A stretch of 64,000 nt of DNA from the NCBI GenBank assembly GCA_019454045.1, contig SKCR01038157.1, positions 62,001 through 126,000 on the forward strand, given 5' to 3'. The position numbers and the translations under genes are program-made. This document shows positions 48,501 to 59,816 of the stretch, piece after piece (position 1 is the stretch's first letter; every line of letters begins with the position of its first letter). The notes under the pieces are model-generated. The model worked only from the letters and a program-made list of their open reading frames with translations, did no database searches and was not told the origin of the DNA. The stretch comes from Zanthoxylum bungeanum (lineage: Eukaryota; Streptophyta; Magnoliopsida; Sapindales; Rutaceae).

Positions 48501-48705
48501 TGAGGACCAAAATACAAAGTATTAGGGCAATTCGGCAATTAAGAAGAAATTTGATTTCTTGGGTGAAAATTTCAGATCTTAAGTATTGAGTTATTAAAAT
48601 AAATAAGTTTATTTCAATTGTCTGATAAAAAATTCTGAAATCGAAAAATTTTGATTTTCCACGTTCCGCTATGTTAACCAGTAATACCCTTATAAAACCC
48701 CAACA
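44400..48705 (+). repeat. 5' LTR of copia 2, split by a CACTA element
   Basis: Begins TGTTAGGGTTGGTGC and ends ...CCCCAACA just before the primer site. About 2.4 kb remain once the CACTA insertion is removed. The part 44520-45000 aligns with 53700-54180 of the 3' LTR. A (TA)n microsatellite lies at about 45538-45585. Confidence 0.75.
45783..47667. mobile_element. Non-autonomous CACTA (En/Spm) element, 1885 bp
   Basis: Ends CACTACAAGAAAA and TTTTCTTGTAGTG are inverted, flanked by the 3-bp duplication TAA (45780-45782, 47668-47670). Subterminal arrays of AGAGACGGAAATTTCCGTCG-like repeats occur at both ends, densest at 47350-47640, as expected for CACTA transposase binding. There is no transposase. 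A short open stretch after an acceptor-like TTTTGCAG near 46720 may be a captured gene fragment. Confidence 0.95.
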
Positions 48706-48708
48706 AAA

Positions 48709-48719
48709 TGGTATCAGAG
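48709..48719 (+). other. tRNA-Met primer binding site of copia 2
   Basis: TGGTATCAGAG lies a few bases after the 5' LTR end. It is the usual copia primer site complementary to the 3' end of initiator tRNA-Met. Confidence 0.85.
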
Positions 48720-49437
48720 TGAGTCTGATTCTGAACACTCGATATGATTATGCCTTTAAATTCAATGTTTAATTTAATCTTTACTTTATGCATGCATGTG
48801 TTTATTTAATTTGATTAAATAAAGTAAAACCATCTTTTGTAGAAAAATCCCTATTTAAAAATAAGGTTTTATATTTAATATGTATTTGATGCATATTACT
48901 TGGTCCGTCTTGTCAATACCGCTTATGGATAAATAATCTACGACTATATTCGAGAACGTGCCAAAGCTGTGAGGATATAGCCGATAGGAATTTATCTGTA
49001 CCGGATATATTATTATATTAGGTGAATTCAAGCGAAAGCGGAATCCGCAAGTATCTTGAATTTATCATTAACAAGTTTAACTTTGGTACGCATCATTGTG
49101 AACGTGCCAAAGCTGTCACAACGAGAAACGAACAGGACCAAAAACCCAGGAGTCACTGGTGAGTGATCGACAATGAGTTGTCTACCTAATGAATATACGT
49201 AGGCGAGAATGTGCCAAAACTGTGAGCTGGAATATATTCATGGGATCCACTTTTCACTATTTCATTATGATTTGATTATCGCATGTTTTGTATTCTTTCT
49301 GGGGATTACAATTTTGCATGAATAGTGAGAGTGGCATTTTTAGATTAAAAATACATGATCTATTTAATGCTTTTGATATAATATGAAATTGTTTTGTCTG
49401 CTAACCGTTGAATCGATGTCTATTTGATAGATTTACG

Positions 49438-52400
49438 ATGGCGGCACCTTTAACCAATCCTTTTGCTTGTATGCTTGATACAAATAAGCTTAAGGGCGCT
49501 GAGAACTTTGCGGACTGGGATATGGATTTGAGGATTGTCCTCGGATCCGAAAAGCTGGGATACATTTTGGAAGGTCAATTACCACTTGCTATATCAGAGG
49601 ATGTATCACCTGAAGAGATTGAGACTTTTCGTAAATGGAAAGATGATGATTTAAGGGTTAAATCATTCATTCTTAGTTCTATTTCTTCTGAACTGAAGAG
49701 GCAATACTTTGAGATGCACGATGCATATAGCATGATGACACAACTTCGTGAATCGTTCATGAACCATGAACAAGTCGTGGTTCATAGAGTTGCAATGGAA
49801 CGGTTCCATTCTAAACTTGATGAGGGGCAGGCTGTGAGTACACATGTGCTTCATTTGATCGATTTGATCAAGTAATTGAGGCGCAGTGATTTCCCTCTCA
49901 ATGATACTCTAGGACGAACTGTCATACTTGGTTCGCTCCCAGCGTCTTATCGCCAGTTTGTCATGTACTTCAACATGAATGAGATTCACTACTCTTACCG
50001 TGAGTTGTATAAGATGCTTCTCACAGCAGAGGAAGATTTGAAGAAGGGAGTTCCGACTCTTCTTCTGAAACCCACTTCATTTTTTTGCTTCTTCCCAATC
50101 TAAATCGAAGGGAAGAAGACAAAAAGAAAGAAGAAGAAAGGTTTAAATATTCCTCCGTAGGCTAAGGTAGCGAAGCCCAAGAGAGCTTCTGAAGATAAGT
50201 GCCACCACTATCAGAAAGTCGGGCACCGGAAAAGAAATTGTCCAGACTACCTCGCACAGATAAGGAGGGAAAAAGCATCGACATCGAGTACTTTATTTTT
50301 CCTATTATTGATATCTCATTGGCTTGTGAAGCTATTACATCTAATTGGATTTTGGATTATGCTTGTCCTATTCACATTTGCAATTCGTTGCAGGTGCTGA
50401 AGGAAAATAGACGGCTGAAATCCGGGGAGATGTAGTTGCGATTCGGGAGTGGCGACTCTCTAGATACGGTTGCAGTGGGCTTATGCGAGATTCTCTTACC
50501 CAGTGGGAGACTTTTGTTGAATGACTGTTATTTTGTGCCAGGATGTGTGGTGAGTATTATGTCACTTTTTGTATTAAATACCGAATGATATAATATAAAT
50601 ATTAAGAATTGTTCTTTATATTTATATGATAGAAATAATATTCAGATCCTTTGTTGTCCAAATGAGCATGGTCATTACATATTGCGTACCTCACAAGATA
50701 TCTTTAATACTAGAATTAATAAACGTAAACAATCTGATATAAATAATACTGAAATGTGGCGCATGAGGTTGGGTCATATAGGCGTGAAACGCCTAACCCA
50801 GTTGGTTAGGAATGGTTTGATACATGATCTTATCATTGAATCTTATCCAACTTGTGAATCTTACATCTGAGGTAAAATTACCAAAGTCTCATTTTCAGGT
50901 GTTGGACACTAGGGGTGTTCATAGGGTTGGGTCAACTCGAGACCCGACGTGACCCGATCCGATCCGCGCGGGTCCAAAAAAAATTTTCAACCCGACCCGA
51001 AATTTTCGGGTTGGGCAACAGGTTTGATACTAAAACCCGACCCTATAGTAATTATATTATTTTTATAAAATTTTATTATTTTTCTAAAAATTTTATTATT
51101 ATTTTTAAAGTTTTTACTTTTATTTCATTTGTTTATTAAGATTCTAAATCTTCATATGTGAAAACTAGAATAAGACTTGTTGAACAGTAACAATGAAGGA
51201 ATAGAGTCGTTGAATCTTCTAATTTTGTTGCTGAACAAAATCATTGGATCATCTATGGTCTTGCATGTCGAGAAGAAACCTATTATTGTATGTGCAATGG
51301 GTGTGCGATGAGCCATTGAGCCCTGTCGCACACCCATCACCCCAAAATGCTTAATATATTTTTTCCAAGCCTTTTGTTTGTGCGAAGCAATCTGAGGCTT
51401 GCTTTGTTTAATTTTTTCCTTATTCAATTGAAGTTTTGGTCAATAGAAATGGGAATATAGAATCAATTGTAGAAGATTGATCATGTCCTAAGCACGTTTT
51501 TCATTAAATTTTTTTTTTCTGCCGACTCGACGACCCGACCCGACCCGAACCCGATCGGGTTCCACTTTCGTGTGACCTGACCCGCGACCCAAACTTCTCA
51601 TGACCCGACCCGATCGGGTCTCACAAAATTTCAAAAAACCCGACTCGACCCGTGAACACCCCTATTGGACACCGACCCACTGACTTATTAGAACTCGTAC
51701 ATCTGATGTATGCGGTCCTATGAGTCAGACTTCACATAGTGGTTTTTCATACTTCATCACCTTTATCGATGATGTGTCACGGTACGATTATGTTTATCTG
51801 ATGAAACACGAATCAGAAACCGTTGAACAGTTCAAAGAATTCTGAAATGAAGTAGAAAAATAGACTGTCAATATATTAAATACATTTGATCTGATCGAGA
51901 CGGTGAATATATGAGTGTAGAGTTCACTGATTATTTAAAGGATAATGTGATTCTTGCTTAATATACTCCTTCGGGCACTCCGCAACACAATGGATTGTCA
52001 GAGAGAAGAAATCGGACATTATTGGATATGGTTAGATCGATATTGAGTTATACAGATTTGCCCTATTACTTATGGGGTTATGCTCTTTTAACTGTCGCGC
52101 ATCTACTGAATAATATTCCTTCTAAATCTGTTCCTACAACTTCGTATGAGATATGGACCAGTAGGAAATCAGATATCAGCTATGTTAAGAATTGGGGATG
52201 TCCTGCATACGTCAGGATGGCTCAGCAGAATAAGTTTTGCCTCGAGGGCAGAAGTTTGGGTATGTTGGATATCCTTCAAATACGAAAGGATATTTGTTCT
52301 ATGATACCGAGCATCGAAATATGTTTGTAGCTCACTTCGCAAAATTTCTAGAGATAGAATTTTTGTCTGAATGTGGTGATCATAGACATGTTGAACTTGA

Positions 52401-53441
52401 TGAAATACAACCCGATACCAATGAACCAACGAAGGAACCTGAAGTTCAAGAAGATTAAGAACCTTCAACACACATACTTTGTAGGTCACAAAAGGTATAT
52501 AGACCTCATGAACGCTTGTATTTGATACAAGAAAAGAGTCTTGATGTTCTCTTAGTGGAAGAGACTGACCATTTTACCTATAGAAAATCGATGTTGGACA
52601 TCGACTCCGTGAAGTGGCAAGACGCCATGAAATCCGAGTTAGACTCAATGCATGAGAATCAAGTTTGGAAATTGGTTCCGCTTCCTGAATGAATTGTTCC
52701 TATCAGTTGTAAATGGATTTACAAAAGGAAGCGCGGGCCCGACAGAAAGGTTGAAACCTTTAAGGCCCGACTGGTAGCTAAAGGTTACTCATTGCGACCT
52801 GATGTCGACTACGATGAAATCTTTTCGCCAGTTATGATACTAAAGTCTATAAGGATTTTTTTGTCTATTACCGCTTACCATGATTACGAGATTTGGCAAA
52901 TGGATGTCAAAACGGCTTTTCTAAATGGATTTCTTGATGAAGAAATCTATATGGAATAGCCGGAGGGTTTTTCATCCAGCGAGAACTCTGGCATGATATG
53001 CAAGCTTAAGAAGTCCACTTATGGACTTAAACAGGCTTCACGAAGTTGGAATCTTCGATTCGACGAGATAATCAAATTGTTTGGTTTTCTCAAGAATTCG
53101 GAAGAATACTGTGTGTATAAGAATGCCAGTGGGAGTATAGTGGTATTTTTAATTCTCTATGTTGATGACATCCTTATGATTGGAATGATATCGGGATGAT
53201 GCAAGACGTCAAAGCTTACCTCTGTAAGAATTTCTCCATGAAGGGCCTGGGTGAAACTTCTTATGTCTTAGGCATAAAACTCTATAGAGATATAGAAAGG
53301 AAGCTTATTGGGTTATCCCAATCAACGTACATAGATAAGATCTTAGAACGGTATAATTTTGGTAAATGTAAGACATCAAACATACCGTTCAGACATGGCT
53401 TACATCTTTCTAAGAAGATGTGTCCACAAACAGAAGATTAG
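49438..53441 (+). pseudogene. Copia 2 gag-pol polyprotein, degraded and 3'-deleted
   Basis: Gag starts at ATG 49438 (MAAPLTNPF) and is open to a TAA at 49873-49875, then continues in frame to about 50100. A zinc-knuckle remnant CHHYQKVGHRKRNC is at about 50202. The protease region reads LDYACPIHICN (near 50352), lacking the catalytic D-T/S-G. Pre-integrase sequence (MWRMRLGHIG) is near 50755. A hAT MITE (50910-51664) separates it from the integrase core (about 51995-52230, LPYYLWGYALLTVAHLLNN). Reverse transcriptase is at 52700-53441 with YVDDI at 53158-53172. The frame ends at 53441 and the 3' LTR starts 48 bp later, so RNase H is missing. Several stops are scattered through it. Confidence 0.9.
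50910..51664. mobile_element. Non-autonomous hAT element (TAGGGGTGTTCA family), copy B
   Basis: Perfect terminal repeats TAGGGGTGTTCA/TGAACACCCCTA and a perfect 8-bp duplication TTGGACAC (50902-50909, 51665-51672). Subterminal GACCCGA/GGGTCGG repeats at both ends. Same family as 2119-2736 but with a different interior. Inserted in copia 2 pol, so younger than that element. Confidence 0.95.
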
Positions 53442-53489
53442 AAGATTAGAATGTTTAATTAGCTTTGTGCTTCGTGTTTGGGCAGCATC

Positions 53490-55318
53490 TGTTAGGGTTG
53501 GTGCTCAGAGTGCCAATCCGGATCGTATTTATGTCCGATTCATAAATATGATCAATTTCTTTTTCCATAATATCACTTACTTAATGGTAGCACATCTTGT
53601 CTTTTATATACATATTTGATCTAATTACGATTAGATATCTAATTATGATTAGATTGAAACTAAATCTGATTTAGTGATACATGTATATTAGACAAAGACT
53701 TTAGGATTTACAACGTAGTGAGCAGTTACAACGTAGTTTGTAATTGACATTGGGAAGTGTCATTATAAGTTGTATATCCTTAAATAAAGTTTCTGGTCAA
53801 GATTTACTAACACGGATCGGTTAGTAAAATCCACTGAAACCAGTACATGTCGTATATCGTGACTTGGTCCGATGGTTTATCTCAATGAACCATGAGTCTC
53901 GAGAGACTCGTATAGACATGTAGGTGTTTATTTGATAAATAATGAATGACTCACTGAATATTTCATAATAGATGATACACCAACGTCAATAGGAATCTTC
54001 TCGAGTTGAGTGAGCATAGTGGTCATTCGACTTGAGATAACACAGTGGATATATAACTTATCCTCCACAATTTGATGGCAGTCACATCACTGATATATTT
54101 AGATCAGACCTCCGCCTGTTCGTTGGGTGTGGACTGATGCTCATGATATCCAGTGTGTATCAAGATAGAATCCGTCAGTCTTGTGTACAGGGCATATGTA
54201 TCCTACACGTGTGTGCGATCTAGTAAATCCATGGCCGTGGTATAACTTCGGAAGCAAGTTCCGAGTGTTATTTAGAGATCGTAAATTTGAAAGTCGACTA
54301 TATTATACCATAAGTATTTGACGTTCTTATCTATATCTCATGTATAATATGGATAACCTGTGACAAAGTGATTATACGTATGTAATGATCTCGACTTGCA
54401 TAGTTTAACGAGATTATCTGTGGTGGTAATAATTCATGAGTGGGTGGATTATGGACACGAAATTGGATTTCGTGACGGATAAACCTAAACTTAGAGAGTC
54501 CCACAATATGGAGTGTACTCGTTGAGCACTTGGGCAACACTTTATGAATAATATAGATTATTCATAATACTTCACCGAATTAAATGAGTTAATTCGGATC
54601 GTTTAAACGGTTAAACCAAAACACATGCATAAGGCATTTTTTGGTCAATCGTAATTATTGTGTATTTGTATTTGATACATAATTTGATTAGATACACATT
54701 AATTATTTGTCAAATTAGACTTTGACACATGCCACTAATATATGTATTTGTTATTTAATGTAAATAAAAATACATATATAATAATAATTATATTAATTAA
54801 TTATTTAGATATTTAAATGTTAAATATTTAAATAATTAAATGATATCTATATTTCATAATTGTTATGTTATATGGCTAATTATTATTGATACATGTGGCA
54901 TGTTTTAATTAAACTTTAGGTGTGCAAATTTGATTTGCTAACATAAATTTTAATTATATTTAATTGGATTAAATTACAAAAATGACCAATATACCCTTGT
55001 AAAGTCGGTCATGACTAAATTTAAAGGGAAAATTTTTTCTTTTCACTTAGAAACCTAGCCATGGCCGAATTTATCTTCTCCAAATACCTCTCAAATTTGC
55101 CTTGATGATTCAAGGAAGAAAATGAAGAAAAATCAAGAAAAAGCTTTAGGAAATTAAGAGATTAAAGGTAATATTCAACATCCATAAGCTTTGAAAGCAT
55201 GTTTCATGTTCTTGATCATCTAGATAGATTCTAGGGTTTTCTTATTGTGGATGCAAGTTTTCACTTGAGACCCACAATCGAGATTCTGGATTTTAAGGGC
55301 ACTAGCGAACCTGCAACA
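53490..55318 (+). repeat. 3' LTR of copia 2
   Basis: Begins TGTTAGGGTTGGTGCTCAGA. The last recognisable copia-type end is ...AACCTGCAACA. It lacks about 0.6 kb present in the 3' part of the 5' LTR. The exact right end is uncertain because the gypsy LTR follows within 3 bp. Confidence 0.65.
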
Positions 55319-55321
55319 CAA

Positions 55322-55846
55322 TGGTAGTATGAGCGGGGAGTACTGCCCACCGGTGTGGTGGAAGCCGTAGGCTGTCCGACGCCCAAGTCAGTAATGTGGA
55401 TAAACTGAAGTAGGGAGAATAAGGCCTGAAGTTACCTCTATCTCCGTTTATCTGCCGTGAGGGCTGGGTATTGTTATTTCTCGGGTGATATGATGTAGAG
55501 CTTATAAGAATCTCCCCTTTCTATGCCATCACTCTTCTCTTTTATAGGCCCCCCTGATGTGGGGTCTTTCTTCTACCCGTTGGGGTCACTGTAACTGATG
55601 ACTTAATTGTGGGTTTTATGTCTGGTAACTGATGTCTTGATGAAGGTGTTTATGTCTGGTAACCGATGGCTTGATGAAGGTGTTTATGTCCCATAACTGA
55701 TGGTTTTAACGGTCATCCTGAGCTGATAAGTCAGTGGTGGTGGGCTTTGGGCTGGATTTTGATAGTGGGCCTTGGATCTCTGGTCTCATGGTTGGCCCAG
55801 AAGGGAAATATCGGTTTTACCCTTGGGCCCAATTTTGGCCCGTACA
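55322..55846 (-). repeat. 3' LTR of the Tat-type gypsy element
   Basis: On the minus strand it starts TGTACGGGCC (55846) after purine-rich sequence and ends ...CATACTACCA (55322), TG...CA. It contains GTCCGACGCCCAAGTCAGTA, a phrase common in plant gypsy LTRs. Limits are inferred from the TG/CA ends only. Confidence 0.6.
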
Positions 55847-56059
55847 GTTTGTCACATACTCTCTAAGTCTGGAATTCCCAAACTTGGAGAGTACCTTCGT
55901 GCATGTCGAATGAGTCAGGATATGGGTAGTCATTTTACTGATCCTAGATGCTTAAAGTTTAATCAATGTGATGCTCCGTCGTACGGACTGGGGGAGTCCG
56001 ACTTCAATTGTCTCGTTCTAATTCTTTCATTGGGTGTTCCTGGTTGATTGATACGTATG

Positions 56060-59000
56060 GTGGTTCATGAGGTAACCTCAATCGACATAGTCGTATGGAT
56101 TGAGGGAGGAAGTGTAATTATTTGTCTCGACACGTCGTATGGAGTGAATGAAGTCCATTACCTCGTTTGACTCGACATGAGTCCCTAGGGGGTGTCCTCA
56201 GTCGACTAAATCGGATGAAGACTTAAGAGTTTAAATGACCCGTCATGTCGTATGGACTGAGGAAAGTCCATGCACTCATTTGACACGACATATCGTAAGG
56301 ACTGAGAAGAGTGCATGTCTCCATATGACTCGACATGAGTCTATAAGGGATGTCCCCAGTCGATTGAACCTGATGAAGGTTCATGAGTTATTTCATTCGA
56401 CATTGTCGTATGAACCGTGGGAGGTTCATGTCTTCAATTGACTCAACATGAGCCCATGAGGGATGTCCCTGGTCGACTGATCCAGATGAAGGTTCATGAG
56501 TAATTTCATTTGAAATTGTCGTATGAACCATGGGAGGTTCATGTCTTCAATTAACTCGACATGAGCTCATGGGGGATGTCCCCAGTCGACTGATCCATAT
56601 GAAGTTTCAGAAGTAATTTCATTCGACATTGTCGTATGAACCGTGGGAGGTTCATGTTTTCAATTGACTCGACATGAGTCCATGGGGGATGTCCCTGGTC
56701 GAATGATCCAGATGAAGGTTCAGGAGTAATTTCATTCGACATCGTCGTATAAACCGTGGGAGGTTTATGTCTTCAAATGACTCGACATGAGTCCATGAGG
56801 GATGTCCCTGGTCGACTAACCAGATGAAGGTTCAAGAGTAATTTCATTCGACATTGTCGTATGAATCGTGGGAGGTTCATGTCTTCAATTGACTCGACAT
56901 GAGTCCATGGGGGATGTCCCCGGTCGAATGATCCAGATAAAGGTTCATGAGTAATTTCATTCGACATCGTCGTATGAACCGTGGGAGGTTCATGTCTTCA
57001 ATTGACTCGACATGAGTCCATGAGAGATGTCCCCGGTCGACTGAACCAGATGAAGGTTCAAGAGTAATTTCATTCGACATTATCGTATGAACCGTGAGAG
57101 GTTCATGTCTTCAATTGACTCGACATTAGTTCATGGGGGATGTCCCCGGTCGACTGATCCAGATGAAGGTTCATGAGTAATTTCATTCGATATTGACGTA
57201 TGAACCGTGGGAGGTTCATGTCTTCAATTGACTTGACATGAGTCCATGGGGGATGTCCCCGATCGACTGAACTAGATGAATGTTCAAGAGTAATTTCATT
57301 CGACATTATTGATGAGTGGTAAAACTATCACTATTTCCCACTCATTTAACTTAATATTTTGTATAGTTTCTTGAGTTTTGTGAATATTTTGATGTGTTTT
57401 GTGTTATTTTGTAGATAAATAAAGTTTCAGGACATTATGGAGGTGATTTGGAGCAAAACTGTGAAATTTGGTGAAATTTGGCAAAAATGGTATTTTGGTA
57501 ATTTTGGACGTCTCGACACCGAAACCCTTGGCATCCCGACCTCTAACGTGCACCGGAGACTGCTAATATGCGCCAGGTCAACAAGTCAAAGTTGCCAAGT
57601 TTGACTTTGCTAACGTGCACCATGCCACGTGTCATCATCACAAGCAATCTGCTAACGTGCACCGCATGCCACGTGTCAAAAATTCAACGAGCCGTTTTTT
57701 TTAGCCACCATACCACGTGTCGAAAATTCAGCGATCCAAAAAAAAAAAATTAAAAAAAAAAATCAAAAAAATAATAATAAAGAATTGATTTTTTTTGCCT
57801 ATAAATTGAGTTTGATTTCTTAAGTTTCAAATGTATCTCATCCTCTGAAATCCTTATAAATAAATTGAGATTTCTCTTCTTTAGTTTCTTTTATTCAGTT
57901 TTATTTACGTTTGTAGTAGTAATTCTCTTCTATAAATAGTAGTTTTTCATTCATCCTTGAGGAGCTAACTTCTCCATGCTGATGTAAAAAGGTAATTCTT
58001 TTACTTTTACTATTTAGATTAATCTCCCTTAAAATATAATATATAAACTATTTAAAACCTGAATTAATAAAGGATACCGCCATTCTGGATGGTTGGTTAT
58101 TCAATTTAAATTGGTTAAACCTGACTTAATGAGGATACCGCCATACTGGACGGTTGGTTTAAGTTTATATTTCTGTTCCGCCTTATGGCTGGTATATTTG
58201 AATTTGATTTAATCAAGATACCGCCATTCCGGACGGTTGATTTAAAATATCACAAGATTATATATATTATTTTATGGGAGATATCTAAATAGTGAATAGT
58301 AGAATTTAATTCATTTTACCTTAGCATTTCTTTTTATTACTTTTCAGTAATTTCATTTTATGTCTTTTAAGTTTATATCAGCTTTAGCTATGTGTTGTAA
58401 CTAAATTAAATATCTAGGGTTGTGATAAAATCTAATATCACCGGTTTAAAAAAGGATTAGATTATAGTTTGGGTAATTAAAGAGTTATTTATTGAGTCAT
58501 AATCTTAATGCTTTTTTATTAACTGATCACTAATAAAATTGAATATATAAACCTAAAATGAACTAGACATAGAGACTTTAAGTTTAAAGACCTTATACTC
58601 AACAACCCACGATCTTCTTTAAGGATAGATAAACATTTAATAGATTTCCTTACAGGATAAAAATATACCTGTTGGGCGGGGGTAATCATAATTGGAATTC
58701 AAACTTAATGAATCTAGGTAATTTGGTTGACACAGACATATGATTCAATTGAATTAAACTAGGTATTTGTAAATGACCATCGAAAGAGGCTTTTACATAA
58801 TTTAATATTCCAGATTAATAAATCAATATTTACCCAACTATGATTTAACTACTTCATCTTTTAATTAATATTGGAAGAATTCACAACCCTAGATAGTTTT
58901 AATTCTCATTAATCTACTCTCAATTTCTTTTACTTGTTTTAAATTTAGAATCATCATTATCCTTTCAAACAACTTGTTAGATATTAGTAATCACTTGACC

Positions 59001-59345
59001 TCATAAAATTAATAGAATAGATATTAAGTCCTCGTGGGATCGATACTTTTTATACTACTTGAATGATACGTGCGCTTGCGTTATACGTGTGTGATTACGC
59101 TGGTCAATTATCTTATGAACCGTGGGAGGTTCATGTCTTCAATTAACTCGACATGAATCCATGAGGGATGTCCCCAGTCGACTAAACCTGATGAAGGCTC
59201 AAGAGCAATTTCATTCGACATTATTGTATGAACCGTGTGAGGTTCATGTCTTCAATTGACTCGACATGAGTCCATAGGGGATGTCCCCGGTCAACTGAAT
59301 CAGATGAAGGTTCAAGAATAATTTCACTCGACAACGTCGGATAAT
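56060..59345. repeat. 113-bp tandem array in the gypsy 3' region (split by a solo LTR)
   Basis: The unit contains TGAACCGTGGGAGGTTCATG and GGATGTCCCCGGTCGACTGA. Unit starts are at 56411, 56524, 56637, 56750, 56862, 56975, 57088, 57201, then 59116 and 59229: spacing 113 bp (once 112). Diverged units extend left to about 56060. The solo LTR 57310-59106 interrupts one unit without changing its phase. Minus-strand frames of 60-67 codons in it are by-products. Confidence 0.95.
57310..59106 (+). mobile_element. Solo LTR (TGATGAGTGG...GGTCA family), 1797 bp
   Basis: TG...CA ends with a perfect 5-bp duplication ATTAT (57305-57309, 59107-59111) inside one 113-bp repeat unit. No internal region or second LTR is present, so it is the product of LTR-LTR recombination. 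It carries three CACGTG motifs (57620-57720) and GATACCGCCAT(T/A)CTGGA-type repeats at 58070-58230. Same family as 22487-24451. Confidence 0.93.
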
Positions 59346-59498
59346 TAGGATGTTCTTTAAGCCAAGACTTTCAAGTGTGTTATGTCGAGTGAGCATTCTC
59401 ATTGCCAGACTTCTTATGTCGTTTCTCATTCGACACTATGACTCATTCTAGGTTTTTCTCTAGTTATTTAACATAACCCTAATGTTAGTTACGAGGAG

Positions 59499-59541
59499 TT
59501 TTGGCGGGAATTTGAGGCGCCAAAATGGAAGGGTGTATAAG
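59499..59541 (+). promoter_or_regulatory. E2F-like inverted pair and TATA box of the antisense gene
   Basis: TTTTGGCGGGAA (59499-59510) and the inverted GGCGCCAAAA (59516-59525) both fit the E2F consensus TTTSSCGC. TGTATAAGAG follows, with TATAAG at 59536-59541. The leader exon of the antisense gene follows within about 30 bp. Confidence 0.5.
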
Positions 59542-59816
59542 AGAGCTTCGAAGGTTCATTTGCCTCATTCTCAAAATTTCTCTTCAGAGATCAAGTTGGG
59601 AGAGCTCTCAAGCCTTCAAGGTATTCTTCAAAAACCAATCTCTTGTTCTTCATTAATCCTTAAACATTCATAGTGTAGATTCAAGTTGTTCTTAGGCAAA
59701 TAGGCTGTTTGATCTTTCGAACCATAGACTTATTTTCGAATTTCTGTTTGAGGGTTTCGATCTTTAGGGAGTAGATTTTTAAGGATTGTAGTGTTTGTAT
59801 GCTAGCTGTTTGGAAG

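Larger units (their letters stand above)
44400..55318 (+). mobile_element. Ty1/copia retrotransposon 2, old, with internal insertions
   Basis: Two diverged LTRs both begin TGTTAGGGTTGGTGCTCA (44400 and 53490). A tRNA-Met primer site TGGTATCAGAG (48709-48719) follows the 5' LTR. Gag-pol remnants lie between. The LTRs are clearly related over more than 1 kb but much less alike than those of copia 1, so the element is older. A CACTA element sits in the 5' LTR and a hAT MITE in pol. No matching 5-bp flank was found; the 3' boundary at 55318 abuts the gypsy LTR and is approximate. Confidence 0.8.

Noticed and set aside
56551..57306. Four similar minus-strand frames starting MSNEIT in a row, looking like a tandem gene family.
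   Set aside because: They are the 113-bp repeat read in whichever frame happens to be open; the period is not a multiple of three and the frames overlap stops elsewhere.
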